DNA of 64,000 nucleotides from the NCBI RefSeq assembly GCF_040957575.1, contig NZ_CP162602.1, positions 124,001-188,000 on the forward strand. Direction: 5' to 3'. Position 1 is the first letter of the stretch; each line of letters opens with the position of its first letter. Origin of the DNA: Vibrio sp. HB236076. Lineage in GTDB: Bacteria > Pseudomonadota > Gammaproteobacteria > Enterobacterales > Vibrionaceae. Below, one piece after another: positions 36,568 to 46,121 of the stretch. The notes beneath the pieces were generated by a model. That model was not told the origin of the DNA, did no database searches, and saw nothing but the letters and a program-made list of their open reading frames with translations. Both the position numbers and the translations under genes were made by a program.

Positions 36568-36617
36568 TCCCTGAGCGGTGACCGATTCGGTGAGTGAGGT
36601 TTGGCTCACACAACCCG

Positions 36618-36649
36618 AAAACCAGAGCTTAAACGGCTCTGGTTTTTTA
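36618..36649 (+). terminator. Intrinsic terminator of rnb
   Basis: AACCAGAGC (36620-36628) pairs with GCTCTGGTT (36636-36644) and is followed by TTTTT. Confidence 0.93.
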
Positions 36650-36737
36650 TTTTCGGTTTATCATTTTGAGAACTGATTCATGAAATTGAAATCTGAATTG
36701 ACTAAGATAACGTGAATCAAATCAATTGGGTTCTACT

Positions 36738-37568
36738 ATGAAATCGTCGTTACTGCTCACGTTAAGTCTTATTATTACCAGTTCACCTTTTGCCGCTGCG
36801 GCCAAAACCATAACGGTTTCAGGCTCAACCTCCGTGGCCAGAATTATGGATGTACTCGCAGAAAGCTATGAAAAGCAAAATCCAGAGCACAGTATTGCCG
36901 TTCAGGCCGTCGATTCAAGTGCCGGGATTACACTGGTTAACAAAGGCGTGGTGCCGATTGGAATGAGCTCTCGCTATCTGACCGAGGCAGAAAAAGAGCC
37001 TTCAATGGTGGTGGAAACGCTTGCCTATGACGGCCTAGCGGTTGTCGTTAACAAAGCCAACCCTATCGATAACCTCACAGAAAAACAGCTATTTAACATC
37101 TATCAAGGTAAGATCACCAATTGGTCAGAGCTCGGCGGCCCTGATAAGAAAATTGCGGTCGTGACTCGCGAAGCGTCTTCTGGCTCTCGTTATAGCTTTG
37201 AGACCTTACTTGGCCTGACTCAAATCATCAATGAACAATTGGTTTCCAATGCCAACCCGGGTAACTTGGTGGTCAACAGCAATGGCATGATGAAAACCCT
37301 GGTCAGTAACAACCCACAATCGATCGGGTTTATCTCACTTGGCTCTGTCGATCAATCCGTTAAAGCCTTAAAATTTAATGGTATTGAAGCCTCCAATCGC
37401 AACATTGCCAATCAAAGCTATGGCTTGATTCGCCCTTTCATCATTCTCTATCATCACGACCGCCTCGATGAAGAAGCACGTGCCTTCATCGATTACTTAC
37501 ACAGTAAAGAAGCCAAGCAACTGATGAATGACTACGGTTACAGCGCCAATAAAACCGCTGTTCAATAA
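36738..37568 (+). CDS. PstS-like phosphate-binding periplasmic protein
   Basis: 276 residues from the ATG at 36738; the upstream TTG start is less likely. Signal peptide to about residue 24 (SSPFAAAA). The PBP-like domain has the phosphate-binding blocks SGSTSVARIMD, VDSSAGI, GMSSRYL and REASSGSRYSFE, as in the short PstS-like group. No pstC/A/B genes are adjacent, so it must work with a transporter elsewhere or act as a phosphate sensor or scavenger. Flanked by terminators, it is a single-gene unit. Confidence 0.85.
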   Translation: MKSSLLLTLSLIITSSPFAAAAKTITVSGSTSVARIMDVLAESYEKQNPEHSIAVQAVDSSAGITLVNKGVVPIGMSSRYLTEAEKEPSMVVETLAYDGLAVVVNKANPIDNLTEKQLFNIYQGKITNWSELGGPDKKIAVVTREASSGSRYSFETLLGLTQIINEQLVSNANPGNLVVNSNGMMKTLVSNNPQSIGFISLGSVDQSVKALKFNGIEASNRNIANQSYGLIRPFIILYHHDRLDEEARAFIDYLHSKEAKQLMNDYGYSANKTAVQ

Positions 37569-37588
37569 TTCACTGTCACTCAATAACA

Positions 37589-37616
37589 AAAATGCCCGCG
37601 TTCAAGCGGGCATTTT
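37589..37616. terminator. Bidirectional terminator
   Basis: AAAATGCCCGC (37589-37599) pairs with GCGGGCATTTT (37606-37616) around GTTCAA-type loop. It separates the convergent PstS-like and MaoC genes. Confidence 0.93.
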
Positions 37617-37642
37617 ACGTTATACGAGCCAACAAAAAGGGA

Positions 37643-38320
37643 TTAAAAATGAAGTTGGATAACAGAAATCACCACCGCACCAGGACGGCGAACACCTTCG
37701 ATTTCTACTTTAATTTCTCTTTCTATTTCTAAGCCTTTCTTAACTGGTGTCACTTTTTTAAGCGTACTGACGGCGCGAACTCGACTGCCGGCTTTTACCG
37801 GGTACGGGAAACGCACTTGATTTAAGCCCATGTTCACCACCACTTTCGCGGTTGGGAACTGGTTTTGCTCAGGATCGACCGCATCGGTTAAACGCGGTAA
37901 TAATGCCAGCGTTAAAAAACCATGGGCAACCGTCGTTTTAAACGGTGATTCCTGGGCGGCACGCTCTGGATCAGTATGTATCCATTGGTTATCATCCGTT
38001 ACCGATGCAAATTGATTAATACGCTCTTGGCTCACATCCAACCAGTCGCCCGTGTGGATCACTTGATCGATTTTTTCGTTCAATTGATCGAAAACCGCTC
38101 GTGTTTCCGGTTTCATCACGATTGGCGCTTCTACTGGTGCGTCCTCGTTCACCGCTGGAGCTTGGTGATCACGGATGCGAGCAAACAAAGCACTTCCTTG
38201 AGCTTTGGTTAAAAAGTCACTCCAATATTCGCGCAGCGTTGGAGGCATCCTGTTCATAAACTCGGCGTGATGGTTAGAAAACGCATCCACTTTGTGTTTA
38301 AAAAGATTGGTGACTTTCAT
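37643..38320 (-). CDS. MaoC-like (R)-specific enoyl-CoA hydratase
   Basis: 225 residues. An N-terminal extension of about 85 residues (EYWSDFLTKAQGSALF) precedes the hot-dog MaoC domain, whose active-site pattern is visible as VTDDNQWIHTDPERA with AHGFLTL downstream. Such enzymes hydrate trans-2-enoyl-CoA to (R)-3-hydroxyacyl-CoA in fatty-acid or PHA metabolism. No PHA genes are near. Single gene, ending at a bidirectional terminator. Confidence 0.87.
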   Translation of the reverse strand: MKVTNLFKHKVDAFSNHHAEFMNRMPPTLREYWSDFLTKAQGSALFARIRDHQAPAVNEDAPVEAPIVMKPETRAVFDQLNEKIDQVIHTGDWLDVSQERINQFASVTDDNQWIHTDPERAAQESPFKTTVAHGFLTLALLPRLTDAVDPEQNQFPTAKVVVNMGLNQVRFPYPVKAGSRVRAVSTLKKVTPVKKGLEIEREIKVEIEGVRRPGAVVISVIQLHF

Positions 38321-38507
38321 AAAAACCCTTTGAAAATTAATAGCACAACTGGCCTTACCTGCTTAATTTTGAAGTACTTCACAGAATGTTGCAAACACTT
38401 TCGGGCGAACACTCGTATGCTATTAGGCGTTTTTTCAATTAAATACAAATAGTTATAAATAAAACAGCATTTTATTAGAGAGCGCTATTTTTACCTGCTC
38501 TTGACAT

Positions 38508-38540
38508 AAAAAAGCAAATCGGCTAACGAATGTTAGCCGA
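38508..38540 (-). terminator. Intrinsic terminator of the art operon
   Basis: On the minus strand a 9-base stem (TCGGCTAAC at 38519-38527 with GTTAGCCGA at 38532-38540) is followed by TTTGCTTTTTT. It lies 33 bases after the artM stop. Confidence 0.85.
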
Positions 38541-38573
38541 AAAAAGAGGATTCAATGAGAAAAAATACCCAGG

Positions 38574-39248
38574 CTATCGCGACGCTTCAAACTGCAAAAG
38601 TCGTTTTTCTAGACCTCTAAATAGCAGTGTCAAACCGCCATTGACCAAAAGGTAAAATACCCCGGCCATAGAGAAGATCACTAAGGTGTCATAAGTCTGG
38701 GCATTTAAGCGTTGCGCATAGCCCATTACATCCATAATGGTAATCGTGCTTGCTAAAGAAGTGCCTTTAAACACCAAGATGACTTCATTTGAGTAAGCCG
38801 GTATCGCCCGTTTCAACGCGTAGGGCAAGACAACGCGCAAGGTTTGCTGTTTGTTCATCCCCAATGCATAACAAGCCTGCCACTGGCCTTGAGGAATCGC
38901 TTTGACCGCCCCATAGAAAAGTTGGCTGCTGTAAGCGGCGGTATTTAACGCCAAGGCCAACATGGCGCAAAACCAGGGCTCTCTTAACCAATGCCAAAAG
39001 ACACTGGACTTGATCCAATCAAACTGGCCTGGGCCGTAATAGATCAAAAAGATCTGCACCAACAAGGGCGTACCGGTAAACAGCACAATAAAACCGCGCA
39101 ACAAAGGGGTCAGATAAGCCAGTTTCAAGCTAAACACTATAGTCATGGTAATGGCTATCACGCCTCCGACCGCCAAGGCCGCGGCCGTCAAACCCAAACT
39201 GGTATAAAGCCCGTCGAATAACGGCGACAAGTAGGTTGGATTAAACAT
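38574..39248 (-). CDS. artM: Arginine ABC transporter permease ArtM
   Basis: 224 residues, HisM/ArtM-type permease with about five membrane helices and the EAA loop (YALGMNKQQTLRVVLPYALKRAIP). The start overlaps the artQ stop at 39248, indicating coupled translation. It forms a heterodimer with ArtQ in the inner membrane and is driven by ArtP. It is last in the artP-I-Q-M order and is followed by a terminator. Confidence 0.92.
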   Translation of the reverse strand: MFNPTYLSPLFDGLYTSLGLTAAALAVGGVIAITMTIVFSLKLAYLTPLLRGFIVLFTGTPLLVQIFLIYYGPGQFDWIKSSVFWHWLREPWFCAMLALALNTAAYSSQLFYGAVKAIPQGQWQACYALGMNKQQTLRVVLPYALKRAIPAYSNEVILVFKGTSLASTITIMDVMGYAQRLNAQTYDTLVIFSMAGVFYLLVNGGLTLLFRGLEKRLLQFEASR

Positions 39249-39919
39249 CAGTAATTGGCCTCATTGAGCTGGTATCGATGATTGAGTTTATCGATGCCTT
39301 TTTGCGTTAGCAGAGTAATGACCAGATAGATGACGGCAATAATTGCATACCAAGTAAAACTTTGGTGGGTGGCCGCCGCGGTCAACTGCGCTTGTTTCAA
39401 TAAGTCCGTCACCCCAATCAGAGAAATCAATGCCGTATCTTTTAACAGAACTAACCATTGGTTGGTCAACCCCGGTAAAGCATGACGAAGTGCTTGTGGG
39501 AAGATGATCCGCCTAAAGCTATACCCTGGGCTAAGCCCTAATGCTTGGCACGATTCTAATTGTCCTTTGGGGACCGCTTTCAAAGCGCCGCGCAACGTTT
39601 GTGAGGCATAGGAGGCAAAAATCAACGCCAAGGCAATCACACCGCAAATAAAGGGACTCACCTCAACATATTCGCCAGTGAGATAAAACAGGATCTGCGA
39701 CGAGCCAAAAAAGATAAACAGCACGACCAGCAGCTCTGGCAGCCCGCGAATCACAGTCACCCACGCCGATGTCAACCAGCGCACAGGAGCTAATTTACTC
39801 GACTCACCAAGCGCAAATATCACCGCCAGTACTAACCCAACCACCAAACTGGTAAACGCCAGGTGGACGGTGATCCACGTGGCGTTTAACAAGGCTTGGC
39901 TATAGCCCAACAGTTCCAT
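39248..39919 (-). CDS. artQ: Arginine ABC transporter permease ArtQ
   Basis: 223 residues, same permease family as artM, with the EAA loop around [21 protein letters not shown]. About five membrane helices. It lies three bases after artI and overlaps artM. Substrate assignment to arginine rests on the operon order and the ArtP match. Confidence 0.92.
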   Translation of the reverse strand: MELLGYSQALLNATWITVHLAFTSLVVGLVLAVIFALGESSKLAPVRWLTSAWVTVIRGLPELLVVLFIFFGSSQILFYLTGEYVEVSPFICGVIALALIFASYASQTLRGALKAVPKGQLESCQALGLSPGYSFRRIIFPQALRHALPGLTNQWLVLLKDTALISLIGVTDLLKQAQLTAAATHQSFTWYAIIAVIYLVITLLTQKGIDKLNHRYQLNEANY

Positions 39920-39922
39920 AAA

Positions 39923-40654
39923 TTACTGACCGAAGTACTGCTGGTAAATTTTTTGATAAGTGCCGTTGGCTTTTACCGCCGCGAGACCTTGGTTAAGCTG
40001 CTTGAGTAGTGCTTGGCTGTCTTTGTTGACTGCGATACCGAAACCATTACCAAAGTAGGTTTTATTGGTCACAGGTTGTCCCACGTAGTGAAGCGAATCA
40101 TTTTGCTTAAACCACTCTGCGACAACAGCAGTATCGCCAAAGACGGCGTCCACACGGCCGTTTTGCATGTCGATAAAGGCATCTTGGTAGCTTGAATAAG
40201 GAACGGCAATCACACCTGGAGTTTGTTCAATTAAGTAGCTTTGGTGAGTTGAACCGTTTTGAACGCCAACGCGTTTGCTCTTAAGTTGCTCTGTAGACGT
40301 AATGGTGCTGTTGCTGGTGACAAAGGCCGCGGCATTGTCGTAGTAAGGGTCTGAAAACGCCACTTGCTTAAGACGCTCTTCGGTAATATCCATGGCAGAA
40401 ATTGCGGCGTCGTAGCGCTTAAATTTTAACGCTGGGATCAAGCTGTCAAAAGATTGGTTTGAAAAGGTACAGCTCGCTTTAATTTCCGCGCAGATTGCAT
40501 TGGCCAGATCAACATCGAAGCCCTGAATTTGGTTGTTTTTATCCATGTATTCGAACGGGGCGTAAGTCGCTTCCATTGCGAAACGGATTTTTTCTTGCGC
40601 CATTGCTGATGTACTAACAACGGCAATCGCAGTAGCAATGAATAATTTTTTCAT
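39923..40654 (-). CDS. artI: Arginine-binding periplasmic protein ArtI
   Basis: 243 residues. Signal peptide MKKLFIATAIAVVSTSAMA (1-19). The solute-binding domain has the family 3 pattern: YAPFEYMDKNNQIQGFDVDL, ITEERLKQVAFSDPYYD, and VGVQNGSTHQSY. It binds basic amino acids, probably arginine, in the periplasm. The gene sits between artP and artQ, as in enteric artPIQM. Confidence 0.92.
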   Translation of the reverse strand: MKKLFIATAIAVVSTSAMAQEKIRFAMEATYAPFEYMDKNNQIQGFDVDLANAICAEIKASCTFSNQSFDSLIPALKFKRYDAAISAMDITEERLKQVAFSDPYYDNAAAFVTSNSTITSTEQLKSKRVGVQNGSTHQSYLIEQTPGVIAVPYSSYQDAFIDMQNGRVDAVFGDTAVVAEWFKQNDSLHYVGQPVTNKTYFGNGFGIAVNKDSQALLKQLNQGLAAVKANGTYQKIYQQYFGQ

Positions 40655-40700
40655 GATATGACTCCTAGAGAACGAAGCGTCAGCTTGGCCAACGCTCCTA

Positions 40701-41429
40701 TTAATGGGTTAAGTAATCAGCAAACTGTTTGGTTTGTGGGTGAGTAAAATGGGTGTGATCGCCAAATTCAACCACTTTACCCTGTTCAAGATATAGCACA
40801 TGACTGGCAATTTTTTTAGCAAAATCAACTTCGTGTGTTACAACCACTTGAGTGATGCCCGTTTTACTCAGATCTTTTATGATCTTCACCACTTGTGAGG
40901 TGATTTCCGGATCAAGTGCCGCAGTTGGCTCGTCAAACAGCAAAACTTGCGGTTTCATCATCAACGCACGTGCAATGGCCACCCTTTGCTGTTGCCCGCC
41001 AGATAATTGCAAAGGCCAGGCTTTAGCTTTCTCTGCTAAGTTAAGGCTGGCCAAAATATCGAGCGCTTGCTGCTGCGCCGCTTCTTTTGTCAGTCCCAAG
41101 ACTTTGATCGGTGCTTCAATTAAATTGTCGAGTACGGTGAGATGCGGCCACAAGTGGTACTGCTGAAACACCATGCCGACATTTTTACGCAGAGCTTGAC
41201 CGCTTTTGTTATCGATGGGTTGAGCGAAATCAAATGCTTGACCGGCGACACTCAAGTGACCGCCTTGTGCGTTTTCCAACAAGTTGAGCACGCGCAGTAA
41301 AGAACTTTTGCCCGCGCCACTTGGGCCCAGTAAAACCAAGGTGTCTCCTTTGTCGCAATGGAAGCTGACATTGTCGATGACTTGGTGCTCACCGTAATAC
41401 TTGTTGAGATTGTGCGCTTTGATGCCCAT
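40701..41429 (-). CDS. artP: Arginine ABC transporter ATPase ArtP
   Basis: 242 residues from the ATG at 41429 ([13 protein letters not shown]), aligned with the E. coli ArtP start; the longer frame to 41498 runs into the operator-like region. Walker A GPSGAGKS is at 35-42, the signature [15 protein letters not shown] near 133, Walker [15 protein letters not shown], and the His switch VVTHE. All catalytic elements are intact. It powers uptake through ArtQM. Confidence 0.94.
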   Translation of the reverse strand: MGIKAHNLNKYYGEHQVIDNVSFHCDKGDTLVLLGPSGAGKSSLLRVLNLLENAQGGHLSVAGQAFDFAQPIDNKSGQALRKNVGMVFQQYHLWPHLTVLDNLIEAPIKVLGLTKEAAQQQALDILASLNLAEKAKAWPLQLSGGQQQRVAIARALMMKPQVLLFDEPTAALDPEITSQVVKIIKDLSKTGITQVVVTHEVDFAKKIASHVLYLEQGKVVEFGDHTHFTHPQTKQFADYLTH

Positions 41430-41481
41430 ACCGTTTTCGAATAACTCTGGTGGTGATTTGGTTAGCTTGAATACTACTAAA

Positions 41482-41499
41482 AAAGAATAATTATGCAAT
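41482..41499 (-). promoter_or_regulatory. Candidate ArgR box upstream of artP
   Basis: The minus strand reads TTGCATAATTATTCTT, close to the ArgR half-palindrome pattern TGAAT-N4-ATTCA (one weak position on the left side). A right half-site ATTCA occurs 16 bases on, which is not the usual 21-base step. Arginine repression of art genes is known in enterics. Confidence 0.4.
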
Positions 41500-41581
41500 A
41501 GTTACGCAATAGTATTGTTGATAATTTTAATATATCGTGCCGTTTCAGTTGATCACTCTGCTTAGATGACCCTTAGAATAC

Positions 41582-41609
41582 AAAAAGCCCTGACCGAATC
41601 GGCCAGGGC
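41582..41609 (-). terminator. Intrinsic terminator of the TonB receptor gene
   Basis: On the minus strand GCCCTGGCC pairs with GGTCAGGGC (one G-U pair) around a 5-base loop and is followed by TTTTT (plus-strand 41582-41586). Confidence 0.9.
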
Positions 41610-41637
41610 AAAAAGAAAGGCATTCTATTTCAATACA

Positions 41638-43719
41638 TTACATCTTATACGTAACCATTAAGCCCATCGTGCGAGTTTGGCCGACCGAGGCGCGATAACT
41701 GGTACCAGAGTTTTGCTTAAAGTAGACAACATCTTCATCGGTTAAGTTGTTGACGTAGGCATCAAAGGTCAATGGACCGTATAGGTACTGCAGTTTCACA
41801 TTGGCGGTTGTGTAGTCGCCTGCGGTTAAGTCTTCCGAGTTCGCCACATCCGAGTAGTATTCGCCAACGTAATTCACATTGCCGCCAAGTGACAGGTTGT
41901 CTGTCAGGTACTGAGTGAAGCCAAGTGAGGCATTAAAGTCTGGTGCAAACGTTAGCTCATCACCGAGACTACTGGAATCTGAGTTATCGACCTTACTGCT
42001 AAGTAGCCCCATGCTTGAACGCAACTCTAGGTCAGCGGTTGCCCAATATTTGGCCTCGAGTTCAGCGCCATAGGTATGTGCTTTATCAATGTTGACAATA
42101 TAGCCATCGGTGTACGCTTGATAGCCATCAAAGTCGTTATAGAACAAGTTTGCGGCCACATTGAGGTTGGCGGAGAGTTGACTCTTAATCCCTGTTTCAT
42201 AAGAAATCGAGGTTTCTTTTTCAAACGTATAGTAATCATAATCACCCGTAGAGAACTCAGCGCCGCCGCCGCCGGCATTGTAACCACGTTGGACTGATGC
42301 TCCCCATGTCGTGCGTGGAGACAGAGCATAACTCAACGCCAACTTAGGCAGTAATACGGTGTCATCAACCCCTTCATCGTAGGAAGTACTAAACCTAGCG
42401 TTGCTACCGCTAAAGTCGCGGTCGATAGCATCGTGCTGAACACGGGCGCCGAGCGTAACTTGTAAATCATCTGTCACATCATAGCCACCTTGACCATAAA
42501 TCGCCGCCGTATTCGTTGTTCCGTCGGCACCGATTGAGCTGGTACCAGAAATATTTAACTTCTCTTCTTCTCTAGACAGGTAAACGCCCAACAGGCCGTC
42601 AAAAGTCTCCCCCTTGTACAAGGTTCTATTTTCAAAGTTTATTTTATGTAGGCCTTGGTCAAGCGTTACGCTCGCACTGGGATAAGTATAAAAATAGATA
42701 TTCGTATAACGGTAACTTAAGTGTGTCGAGTTAGTCGTACGATCTGATACGGCATAATCGATATCGGTGGCAATCCCGCTTTGATCCGAGTTTTGTAAGC
42801 GCACATCATCCCACGCACTGCCATCGCCGAGTGTTTGCGTCTGAGTACTAAAGCCGCTATCGGAATCATTCGCCCAGCTGGTAAATTCACCTTGAGAGCG
42901 AGAGTTGGTCAGAGTCAGTTTCGCCTGTAGCTTCGGCATATCTGAAGGCTGCCATAAAAATTTCGCTCTTAAATTACTATTTTGCAGTGCCTCGACATCT
43001 GGGCCATCATCGAGCTCGGTATTCGCTTGAGCATAATTGAGCCAGGTGTCCCCTTTTTCACCATCAAAGGCAATGCGAAACGCCAATTCGTCGTCGATGA
43101 TTGGCCCAGACACCATCACTGCCAGGTTTTGTGTGGTATTGCTATTTTCATAACGCTCAGCACCAACTCTTACGGCCGATTCCCAATCAAAGGTCGGATC
43201 ATTGGTCTCCACAACCAAAGCACCACCGATTGAGTTGGTGCCTTGTGTCATCGATTGAGGACCACGTAGCACCTCAACCTGCTTAGTATCCCAAATACCG
43301 CTAGACAGGTAACTGTAACCAGACCAAGCGCTACTGTCGCCGTCAATGACGGTTGAGATTCGACTTTTTGAGCCGGTATAAAAAGCAACACCACCAAGAG
43401 CAGCACCACTGCCACTGACACCGCGGATAGCTAGGTTGCCAAAGCCTTCATAGTTGACGTTCGGCGCTGACGTCGCAATGTCAGAAACCGTCTCATTGCT
43501 GTGGGCAAGATCGTCTTCGGTAATCACGGTGACGGCTGAGGTGGTTTCTTGCAAAGAACGCCCCATTTTCTCACCGGTGACAGTAATGGTATCCAAAGTT
43601 TGATCAGCGGTTTTTGCCTGTGCAGAAGGCGTGATCACTGCGCCAGTAAAAAGTGCCGATGCCACTGCAATGGCTAAGGGACTAACTTTGATCGCCACTT
43701 GAGAACTCCTAAGTTTCAT
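41638..43719 (-). CDS. TonB-dependent outer-membrane receptor
   Basis: 693 residues. Signal peptide ends at SAQA-K (about 36). A TonB box-like LDTITVTGEK follows, then the plug domain (about 55-165, with RGPQSMTQGTNSIGG) and a 22-strand barrel ending in an aromatic-terminated strand (LMVTYKM). The substrate is not obvious; a siderophore receptor is likely given the Fur-like box upstream at 43806. No siderophore biosynthesis genes or ABC import genes are adjacent. Complete and terminated at 41582. Confidence 0.92.
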   Translation of the reverse strand: MKLRSSQVAIKVSPLAIAVASALFTGAVITPSAQAKTADQTLDTITVTGEKMGRSLQETTSAVTVITEDDLAHSNETVSDIATSAPNVNYEGFGNLAIRGVSGSGAALGGVAFYTGSKSRISTVIDGDSSAWSGYSYLSSGIWDTKQVEVLRGPQSMTQGTNSIGGALVVETNDPTFDWESAVRVGAERYENSNTTQNLAVMVSGPIIDDELAFRIAFDGEKGDTWLNYAQANTELDDGPDVEALQNSNLRAKFLWQPSDMPKLQAKLTLTNSRSQGEFTSWANDSDSGFSTQTQTLGDGSAWDDVRLQNSDQSGIATDIDYAVSDRTTNSTHLSYRYTNIYFYTYPSASVTLDQGLHKINFENRTLYKGETFDGLLGVYLSREEEKLNISGTSSIGADGTTNTAAIYGQGGYDVTDDLQVTLGARVQHDAIDRDFSGSNARFSTSYDEGVDDTVLLPKLALSYALSPRTTWGASVQRGYNAGGGGAEFSTGDYDYYTFEKETSISYETGIKSQLSANLNVAANLFYNDFDGYQAYTDGYIVNIDKAHTYGAELEAKYWATADLELRSSMGLLSSKVDNSDSSSLGDELTFAPDFNASLGFTQYLTDNLSLGGNVNYVGEYYSDVANSEDLTAGDYTTANVKLQYLYGPLTFDAYVNNLTDEDVVYFKQNSGTSYRASVGQTRTMGLMVTYKM

Positions 43720-43805
43720 TTTTAATCCTTATTCTTTTTTGTTTTGGTGCTGCTTTTGATTCTGTGCTTGGTCTCATCCACCAAGTGAATGCGAAAGATA
43801 GTACA

Positions 43806-43824
43806 AATGATAACTATTATCAAA
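43806..43824 (-). promoter_or_regulatory. Candidate Fur box upstream of the TonB receptor
   Basis: AATGATAACTATTATCAAA is close to the Fur 19-mer: TGATAA and TTATCA arms form a near-perfect palindrome about 87 bases upstream of the start. It suggests iron-repressed expression. Confidence 0.7.
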
Positions 43825-43829
43825 TAATA

Positions 43830-44211
43830 ATTTGTTACATCTATTCAATATCAAGCAGATTACTCCCCCAAATAAGGCGCTTATCTGTTATAAAATCAAC
43901 AAATTGTTACATGTTTTCATGACCTGATATTTTGTCTTAAAAACTTCATTTTACTGATAAAGTCTCGTCACATTGAAACTTAGTGAATATAAAAAGGTGA
44001 GGTATCGCAAATATTTTAGTCAAAACAGAAATAAAACGTTGACTATGAGAAGGAGTAAAGCAAAGATATACCCGCAGCTAGAAAAGAGTTCTTTGTTTTA
44101 CACATTTCGTTGGATTACTTGTAACCCGACCTGTGGTACGCAATAGCAATTTTTTTTCCATGCTATCCGCGCCAAAATGGCTCAAATTTTTATTTTAGAT
44201 TAGGAAATATC
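43830..44211 (+). promoter_or_regulatory. Upstream and leader region of the cold-shock gene
   Basis: About 380 bases without a gene lie before the cold-shock start. Cold-shock mRNAs of the CspA type have long structured leaders, so part of this stretch is probably the 5' UTR. A TTGACT occurs at about 44039, but its -10 partner is weak. I cannot place a promoter or cold box with confidence. Confidence 0.35.
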
Positions 44212-44421
44212 ATGTCTAACACAGTTACTGGTACCGTAAAGTGGTTCAACGAAACTAAAGGTTTTGGTTTTATTCAACAAGAAAATGGCCCAGACGTATT
44301 TGCACACTTCTCTGCAATCCAAGGTGACGGTTTCCGTACTCTTGTTGAAGGTCAAAAAGTTGAATTCGTTATCTCTCAAGGTCAAAAAGGCCCACAAGCT
44401 GAGAGCATCAAAGTTATCTAA
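44212..44421 (+). CDS. Cold-shock protein (CspA/CspE type)
   Basis: 69 residues, one cold-shock domain. RNP1 KGFGFIQQ and RNP2 VFAHFSA are intact. The ATG follows TTAGGAAATATC. It is an RNA chaperone of the CspA/CspE size class; which paralog cannot be decided here. A strong terminator follows within 30 bases, so it is a single-gene unit. Confidence 0.95.
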   Translation: MSNTVTGTVKWFNETKGFGFIQQENGPDVFAHFSAIQGDGFRTLVEGQKVEFVISQGQKGPQAESIKVI

Positions 44422-44444
44422 TTTTGATTTGCAACGATTTGCTT

Positions 44445-44478
44445 AAAAATAGCCAGCTTATGCTGGCTATTTTTTTTC
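44445..44478 (+). terminator. Intrinsic terminator of the cold-shock gene
   Basis: ATAGCCAGC (44449-44457) pairs with GCTGGCTAT (44462-44470), loop TTAT, followed by eight T. Confidence 0.95.
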
Positions 44479-44526
44479 CTGTTGGTACAGTAACGATTAA
44501 GTACCAAACACCGTTATCATCTTGCT

Positions 44527-45060
44527 ATGACAGATCTCCTGTTTCATCACATCCAAACCTTGAATATCAACCGTGCCAGCTGCTTTTCTCATTGCCACAC
44601 CGACATTGAACGCATCTGTTCACAATACAATGAACTTTTTAGCCATACTCAACAAACAAAACCTGAGCTGTCGATTAATCGGATTTTACTTGGCGTCCTG
44701 ACTAAGGCCCAAATTGACGCACGCAGTCATGTAGAAGCAACCCGTGATAGCCGACAAAGCATGAGTGATGTGTTTCAGCGCCATTTGTCCCCCTCAGACG
44801 CCAGCAAGTTTCAAGACCAGAGCCTCAGTGACTTTTTGCTCATCACTCAGCTTTGGTTGTATCTTCAAGGCTGGTTACATATGGATTTGAGCCTCGCCGC
44901 CGATCACGCGACCAGCTCAGCGGCATTGATCGCCCCCGACTCCAACCATCAAAGCCATCACTATCGCAGTTTGCTCATGGAAAGTTATTACACGGGTAAG
45001 GCGCACTCACCGGCAATACGACCACCTAAGCCGTGGTGGCAGCGCCTATTTCGCCAGTGA
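44527..45060 (+). CDS. Hypothetical protein, His- and Ser-rich
   Basis: 177 residues from the ATG at 44527. I do not recognise the family. It appears soluble and mostly helical, with no signal peptide; a central segment (SDFLLITQLWLYLQGWLHMDLSL split around residues 115-135) is hydrophobic but rich in Trp and His and may be buried rather than membrane-spanning. The C-terminus is Pro/Trp/Arg-rich (RPPKPWWQRLF). It stands between the cold-shock gene and a convergent OmpA lipoprotein gene. Codon use resembles the neighbours, so it is probably a real gene. Confidence 0.65.
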   Translation: MTDLLFHHIQTLNINRASCFSHCHTDIERICSQYNELFSHTQQTKPELSINRILLGVLTKAQIDARSHVEATRDSRQSMSDVFQRHLSPSDASKFQDQSLSDFLLITQLWLYLQGWLHMDLSLAADHATSSAALIAPDSNHQSHHYRSLLMESYYTGKAHSPAIRPPKPWWQRLFRQ

Positions 45061-45172
45061 TTCATTGATTGGGTTTAATGACGCGTCAGCCGAAACGAAG
45101 ATACTCGGATATTTTGAGGGATAACGTAGGGTAAAGCCTCATACGCGGGATGTGGGCTCTTAAAGCGATGAA

Positions 45173-45838
45173 CTACTTATCTAGAATTAACCACAAATCC
45201 ACTCGACGATTACAAGCTCTTGCTTCAGCGGTTTTCGCCGGACAAAGAGGCAAAAACTCACCATAGCCTTTGGTAAACACTCGAGTGGGCTCGATATTGC
45301 TTAATAACAAGCGTTTTTCCACTTGCCCTGCACGCAACTCCGATAGGGTATTGTTATAGGTGTAACTGCCTCGGTCATCGGCATTACCACCAATCACTAT
45401 GGTGATATTTTTACGTGGCGCCAAGTAATTGCCCAAACGATCGAGTTTCTCTTTCGCCGTTGGCGCGATCGTCGCAGAGTCGGTTTTAAATTGGAGCAGC
45501 TTTGGCAAATGAATCACCAAGGTGTTCCCTGGCTGAACTTGGTAGGTAATGCCCATTTGTTGCAGTGCACTTTCTAACTCGGCGTGATTGAGTGACCCGA
45601 GGTGAGGACTTGCTTGGCCGTTTGTGGTGCTTGAGTATTCCGTCATCTGTGTTGAGACCGAGACCACGGTTTTCTGAGTGCTTTGCGAGTGAGATACCGG
45701 CGCTTCTCCCCACTCAGGATACATCACCTCTTGACTGTTTTTCGGCGCGACAGACAACATCGATGGCCCTTGCAGCCATTGAGAGGTTTGGCTGCATGCC
45801 GTTAAAAAAGCCAAGCTCAATAAAGCGATGTTTTTCAT
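45173..45838 (-). CDS. OmpA-family lipoprotein
   Basis: 221 residues. Lipoprotein signal MKNIALLSLAFLTAC (Cys15). A low-complexity Ser/Thr/Gln linker (about 16-80) leads to an OmpA-like domain (about 105-221) with FKTDSATIAPTAKEKLDRL, GGNADDRGSYTYNNTLSELRA and a C-terminal NRRVDLWL. It should tether the outer membrane to peptidoglycan, as Pal-type proteins do, but no tol genes are nearby. Confidence 0.88.
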   Translation of the reverse strand: MKNIALLSLAFLTACSQTSQWLQGPSMLSVAPKNSQEVMYPEWGEAPVSHSQSTQKTVVSVSTQMTEYSSTTNGQASPHLGSLNHAELESALQQMGITYQVQPGNTLVIHLPKLLQFKTDSATIAPTAKEKLDRLGNYLAPRKNITIVIGGNADDRGSYTYNNTLSELRAGQVEKRLLLSNIEPTRVFTKGYGEFLPLCPAKTAEARACNRRVDLWLILDK

Positions 45839-45902
45839 TTTACTATCCCAATCAGCAATCTCTGACGTTGTATCGGCCCAGTCAGGGAATTCTTTATTTA
45901 TT

Positions 45903-46062
45903 ATACCAATCTAACTAAATCGCTGGTCCCCCTAACTGGTAAAAAACTCGATAACGTCGTTAAGAAAATAACTTGTAGAACAACGACTCACTGTCTTTTT
46001 TTGCCTGATTTTCAAGCCTGATCCTGCGCTATTATTGACCACATACTTAATCAGATTGGTAT
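45903..46062. repeat. Interspersed repeat with inverted ends (copy 2)
   Basis: 160 bases, bounded by ATACCAATCT and its exact inverted complement AGATTGGTAT. The interior (GTCGTTAAGAAAATAACTTG, ACAACGACTCACTGTC and CCTGATTTTCAAGC blocks) matches copy 3 at 58817 closely. No open frame. It looks like a small non-autonomous mobile element or extragenic repeat. It lies 60 bases before the FKBP start. Confidence 0.75.
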
Positions 46063-46121
46063 TAGTACCACACTGACCCGCAATTTTGTTACAGTAGCGG
46101 TAAAACTGTGAGGAGAAATTC

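Noticed and set aside
44039..44070. Sigma-70 promoter for the cold-shock gene
   Set aside because: TTGACT is present, but the best -10 at 17 bases is AAAGAT, too weak to report as a promoter.
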